Of a stretch of DNA of 64,000 nt, positions 60,888-64,000 are shown piece after piece. The stretch lies in NCBI RefSeq assembly GCF_002288825.1, contig NZ_NSLI01000002.1:186001-250000 (forward strand). The letters are read 5' to 3'. Position 1 is the first letter of the stretch. The number at the start of each line of letters is the position of its first letter. Made by a program: the position numbers and the translations under genes. The stretch comes from Sphingomonas lenta. Lineage in GTDB: Bacteria; Pseudomonadota; Alphaproteobacteria; Sphingomonadales; Sphingomonadaceae. Under the pieces are notes generated by a model. It saw only the letters and a list, made by a program, of their open reading frames with translations, was not told where the DNA came from and searched no databases.

Positions 60888-60898
60888 GCATACGGACG

Positions 60899-61120
60899 CT
60901 AGTCGATGTCGATCGGCGCGGCGGGGGTATTCGGGCCGGTCTCGCCCCTGCCCCGCTCCGCTTGGCGCATCTTAGTGCCGGGCTCGAGGGGCTGGCCGAT
61001 CCGGTCCTCGGCTCCGGGCACGCGCGTCGGCTCGCGATGGCCACCGGCCATTTTGTGCTCGTCGAGCGTGGGATCGAGATCGTTGTTGTTCGCCTTGCCG
61101 TTGCCGCTGTGCTCTTTCAT
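60899..61120 (-). CDS. Small hydrophilic protein of unknown function
   Basis: 73 aa from ATG 61120 with AAGGAG 9 nt upstream. No signal or hydrophobic segment; rich in Asn, Gly, Glu, Arg and Pro (GNGKANNNDLDPTLDEHKMAG, EPTRVPGAEDRIGQ). Probably disordered, in the style of small stress-associated proteins. Not recognised. Confidence 0.6.
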   Translation of the reverse strand: MKEHSGNGKANNNDLDPTLDEHKMAGGHREPTRVPGAEDRIGQPLEPGTKMRQAERGRGETGPNTPAAPIDID

Positions 61121-61169
61121 GACGTCACTCCTTCGGAGAGCGTCAACGCCGCAGCGGCGGGCGTGATCC

Positions 61170-62174
61170 TCACTCCGCCGCGAGCACCTCGCGATCCATG
61201 GCGAGCTCGTCGGCGAACCAGGCGCAGGTCTTCTGCAGACCCTCCTCGAGCGTCACGACCGGCGTCCAGCCGAGCAGCTCGGCGGCGCGGCCGATATCGG
61301 GGCGGCGGCGGCGGGGATCGTCCTGTGGCAGGGGCAGGTAGACGACCTGGTTGCGGGTGCCGGTCATCTCGACGACGCGGTCCGCGAGGTCGCGCACGGT
61401 GAGCTCGACCGGGTTGCCGAGGTTTACCGGCTGTTGCCGCAGCGCGGGATCCTCGGCCTCCATGAGCCGGATGAGCCCATCCACCATGTCGGACACGTAG
61501 CAGAAGGACCGCGTCTGCGAGCCGTCGCCGTAGATGGTGATCGGCCGATCGGAGAGCGCCTGGCAGATGAGGTTGGAGACGACGCGGCCGTCGTCCGGGT
61601 GCATCTGCGGGCCGTAGGTGTTGAAGATGCGCGCCACGCGGATCTCGGCGCGGTCCATGCGGGCGTAGTCGAAGGTCAGCGCCTCGGCGGCGCGCTTGCC
61701 TTCGTCGTAGCAGGAGCGCGGACCGATGCAGCTTGTCCAGCCGCGATAGTCCTCGCGTTGCGGGTGCACTTCCGGATCGCCGTACACTTCGCTCGTCGAG
61801 GTCAGCAGGAAGCGCGCGCCGGCCTTCTCCGCCAGTCGGAGTAGGTGGTGCGTGCCGACGACGTTGGTCAGCATCGTGTGCTCGGGGTCCGCCTGATACT
61901 GCGGCGGCGAGGCGGCGCAGGCGAGGTTGTAGACGCGCGTGATTCGGTGCGCCTGGGCCGTCACCGTCTCGGGCAGGGGCAGCACGATGTCGTGCTCGAC
62001 GAAGCGGAAACCGGGCCTGCCCTGGAGCAGGCGGAGATTGGAGGGCCGCGCGGTCTGGAGGTTGTCGAGGCAGAGCACCTCCCTGCCCTCGTCCAGCAAC
62101 CGCGCCACCAGGTGCGAGCCGATGAAACCCGCGCCGCCCGCCACCAGGATCAGCTCGCTCTCGGACCTCGCCAT
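61170..62174 (-). CDS. NAD-dependent epimerase/dehydratase, UDP-glucuronate decarboxylase-like
   Basis: 334 aa from ATG 62174 with AAAAGGAG upstream. VAGGAGFIGSHLVARLL (NAD site), catalytic Thr/Ser in LLTSTSEVYGDPEVHPQ, and Tyr/Lys in GPRSCYDEGKRAAEAL. The SEVYGDPEVHPQ and GPRSCYDEGKR pattern is that of UDP-glucuronic acid decarboxylases (UDP-xylose synthesis). It heads a cluster with glycosyltransferase-like genes, which fits surface-glycan synthesis. Confidence 0.9.
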   Translation of the reverse strand: MARSESELILVAGGAGFIGSHLVARLLDEGREVLCLDNLQTARPSNLRLLQGRPGFRFVEHDIVLPLPETVTAQAHRITRVYNLACAASPPQYQADPEHTMLTNVVGTHHLLRLAEKAGARFLLTSTSEVYGDPEVHPQREDYRGWTSCIGPRSCYDEGKRAAEALTFDYARMDRAEIRVARIFNTYGPQMHPDDGRVVSNLICQALSDRPITIYGDGSQTRSFCYVSDMVDGLIRLMEAEDPALRQQPVNLGNPVELTVRDLADRVVEMTGTRNQVVYLPLPQDDPRRRRPDIGRAAELLGWTPVVTLEEGLQKTCAWFADELAMDREVLAAE

Positions 62175-62197
62175 GGCCTTCTCTCCTTTTTCTTTTC

Positions 62198-63277
62198 TCA
62201 TGCGGCCGCGCTGGTCCGCGGTAACGTTCGGGCGCGCGCGGCGAGCAGGTGCTCCTCCAGCTCGGCGGCGCGATGACCGGCGGTGTGGGCGGCGAGCACG
62301 CGCGTGCGGGCGGCCTCGCCGAGTTCGGCGGCGTCCGGCCGGTCGAGCGCGTCCGCGACCTGATCCGCCGATCGGGCGAGCACTATCTCGCGGCCCGGGG
62401 TGAACAGCGTATCCAACCCGTCCCACAGGTCGGAAATGATGGGCGTGGCGCACGCGGCCGCCTCGAACAGGCGGACGGAGGGCGACCAGCCGGAGGCGAT
62501 CATATCGGCACGTGTTACGTTCAATGTGAACCGGGACGCGGAGTAGAAGGCGGCGTGCTCCGAGGGCGGCAGATGGTCGATGCGGTCGACGTTCGCCGGC
62601 CAGTCGATCCCGTTCGGATATTGCGGACCGGCGACGACGAACTTCTTGTCCGGCCGCGCACGCGCGGTCTCGACGAGCAGGCGTTCGAGCGTGGGCTGGC
62701 GGTCGGCGCTGTAGGTGCCGAGGTAGGACAGGTCCCAACGCACGGCCGCGTCCGCCGGGCGGTACGCCTCCTCGTCGACCGAGCAGTAGAGCGCGCAGGC
62801 GGCGGGCGAGCCGTGCTCCCGCTCCAGCCGCTCGAGCGTCGGGCCGCCGGTGAAGGACAGGTACAGATCGTAGCCCGGAATGAGGTCGGGCGAGAGATAC
62901 TCGAAATCGCCGCGCGCGAGCTTGGCGAGCGTCACGGGCGTGTCGATGTCGTAAAAGGCGGTCACGCCCTGCGCGCGCGCCTGCACCCAGCGGCCGACCG
63001 CGACCCCGTCGGGGACGTAGGATCCGACGATCACCGCGTCGGCGGCGGCCACCTCGCGCGACCAGCGGTCCAGGTCCCCGACGCTGTCGTAGAACTCCAG
63101 GCGGCAATAGGCGGGGTCGGCGAGGTCGCGCTGGCTGGCATACCAGGGGACGTCGCGCTCCAGGAACAGCACGTCATGGCCGCGCGCGGCGAACGCCTTC
63201 AGGAGCGCGCGATAGGTGGTCGCGTGGCCGTTGCCCCAGGAGGAGCTGAGCGAGAGGCCGAGGACGACGAGCTTCAT
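62198..63277 (-). CDS. CgeB-like glycosyltransferase
   Basis: 359 aa from ATG 63277. The Rossmann-type halves show LGLSLSSSWGNGHATTYRALLKAF at the N-terminus and RADMIASGWSPSVRLFEAAACATP in the C-domain, close to the CgeB/glycosyltransferase family. The N-part has YDIDTPVTLAKLARGD. It overlaps the next gene's stop by 4 nt (ATGA at 63277-63274) and precedes the decarboxylase gene by 23 nt. Donor and acceptor unknown. Confidence 0.83.
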   Translation of the reverse strand: MKLVVLGLSLSSSWGNGHATTYRALLKAFAARGHDVLFLERDVPWYASQRDLADPAYCRLEFYDSVGDLDRWSREVAAADAVIVGSYVPDGVAVGRWVQARAQGVTAFYDIDTPVTLAKLARGDFEYLSPDLIPGYDLYLSFTGGPTLERLEREHGSPAACALYCSVDEEAYRPADAAVRWDLSYLGTYSADRQPTLERLLVETARARPDKKFVVAGPQYPNGIDWPANVDRIDHLPPSEHAAFYSASRFTLNVTRADMIASGWSPSVRLFEAAACATPIISDLWDGLDTLFTPGREIVLARSADQVADALDRPDAAELGEAARTRVLAAHTAGHRAAELEEHLLAARARTLPRTSAAA

Positions 63278-64000
63278 GCCGCCTTCCGTTCGCGGGCGAG
63301 GTGTTGCCGGAACAGCGCGTGGACCTGGCGACCGCGCAACTCGTAGGTGTGCTCGGCCAGCACGCGGCGGAGCGCGGCTTGGCCGATGGCGCGGGCGCGG
63401 TCGGGCGTAAGCTGCGCCAGGTGGTCGGCGACGTCCTGGCCGTCGCGGGCGACGAGCACCTCCTCGTCGGGGATCAGGAACTGCTCGATCCCCTCCCACG
63501 CGTCGGTGATGAGGCAGGCGGCGGCGCCGGCGGCTTCGAACACGCGGGTGGCGGGGCTGAAGCCGATATTCGCCATCGAGTCGCGCGCGACGTTCAGCAC
63601 GGCGCTGGGCGTGCAGTTGAACGCGTTGTGTTCGGCCGTGTAGACATGGCCGCGGTGCCGGACGTTGGCCGGCATCTGCTTCGTCTCCCAGCCATTGCCG
63701 CCGATCAGGAACTTACGATCCGCGAGCATGGCGGCGGGGCGGAGGAAGAACTCCTCCACGCGCGCTTCGCGGTCGGGCAGGCGGTTGCCAAGGAAGGCGA
63801 GGTCGCAGGCGAAGCGCTGGTCGGGGCCGACCGGGTGGTGGGTATCGGGATCGAGCGCGTTGTAGACGGGCACGCACTCGGCCGCGCCGAAGCCGGTGTA
63901 GGCGTCCACCACGGGCGGGCCGCCGCCATAGGTGAGCACCATGTCGAGATCGGGAAGCGCGCGGAGCACTGGATGATCGGGCGCCCCACGCATCTCGTCG
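63274..64000 (-). CDS. CgeB-like glycosyltransferase, 5' end outside the window
   Basis: The frame is open to the window edge; the N-terminus lies beyond 64000. The visible 242 residues include LDMVLTYGGGPPVVDAY, CDLAFLGNRLPDREARVEEFF, LIGGNGWETKQMP and SPATRVFEAAGAAACLITD, matching the C-terminal half of CgeB-like proteins. Its stop overlaps the next gene's start by 4 nt. The two similar genes may act in sequence on one glycan. Confidence 0.82.
   Translation of the reverse strand, partial: DEMRGAPDHPVLRALPDLDMVLTYGGGPPVVDAYTGFGAAECVPVYNALDPDTHHPVGPDQRFACDLAFLGNRLPDREARVEEFFLRPAAMLADRKFLIGGNGWETKQMPANVRHRGHVYTAEHNAFNCTPSAVLNVARDSMANIGFSPATRVFEAAGAAACLITDAWEGIEQFLIPDEEVLVARDGQDVADHLAQLTPDRARAIGQAALRRVLAEHTYELRGRQVHALFRQHLARERKAA

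Noticed and set aside
62175..63107. Upstream extension of the UXS-like gene frame
   Set aside because: It overlaps the glycosyltransferase gene and lacks motifs. ATG 62174 with a good ribosome site is the natural start.

Overview
The window reads as a continuous piece of chromosome from a high-GC alphaproteobacterium, most likely a sphingomonad (Sphingomonas or a close relative). The evidence is the very high GC, many GTG/TTG starts, dense 1-4 nt start/stop overlaps, and alphaproteobacterial families: the F1-ATPase zeta inhibitor (DUF1476), DUF2794, DUF6894, an IHF beta subunit after rpsA, and a TonB receptor with sphingomonad architecture. No insertion sequence, prophage, CRISPR array or rRNA operon is visible. 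The mobile-looking material is a family of short palindromic repeats.

Layout. 1-7.6 kb: a partial receiver-GGDEF-EAL regulator; a Tat/lipoprotein-type amino-acid-oxidase-like flavoprotein whose motifs are in permuted order; a glmU-glmS-ROK kinase operon; gph. 7.6-10.2 kb: a compact four-gene set (small Tat-exported protein, PqqD-like protein, HprK-like kinase, nucleotidyltransferase-fold protein) resembling an orphan peptide-modification cassette. 10.3-17.8 kb: the phosphate regulon phoR-pstS-pstC-pstA-pstB-phoU-phoB with a Pho-box-like repeat before pstS and palindromic repeat pairs at the pstS/pstC and pstB/phoU junctions. 17.9-33 kb: housekeeping and accessory genes (SDR, cysE, TauE-like permease, oxyR, fasciclin lipoprotein, moaE-moaD-pgsA, MFS carrier, SirB1-like protein, DUF3616, ABC1 kinase, Crp/Fnr regulator, mlaA). 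33.5-38.7 kb: rpsA, ihfB, tRNA-Leu(UAA) fused to the front of a lipoprotein solute-binding gene, DUF4112, RNase T2. 38.7-43.7 kb: nadC and nadA flanking a TonB-dependent receptor. 43.7-47.4 kb: DUF4230, an MBL hydrolase and a BlaI/M56-peptidase pair with tandem operator-like palindromes. 47.6-59.2 kb: glycosyltransferase; glutaredoxin/BolA/ATPase-zeta cluster; hydrolase-quinone reductase; AHL-lactonase-like MBL; S41 peptidase; epimerase-GST; a CoA-transferase operon split by an exported hypothetical; HAD and SMP-30 genes. 59.2-64 kb: a TPP enzyme, a small hydrophilic protein, then a UDP-glucuronate decarboxylase-like/glycosyltransferase cluster running off the end.

Most genes act in core envelope, phosphate, NAD, molybdopterin and redox physiology. 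The most unusual points are the permuted flavoprotein, the PqqD/HprK/nucleotidyltransferase cassette, the tRNA-gene junction, the repeat family inside the pst operon, and the BlaR1-like protease with a non-standard C-terminal region. All calls come from reading the sequence and its translations; no database search was possible.
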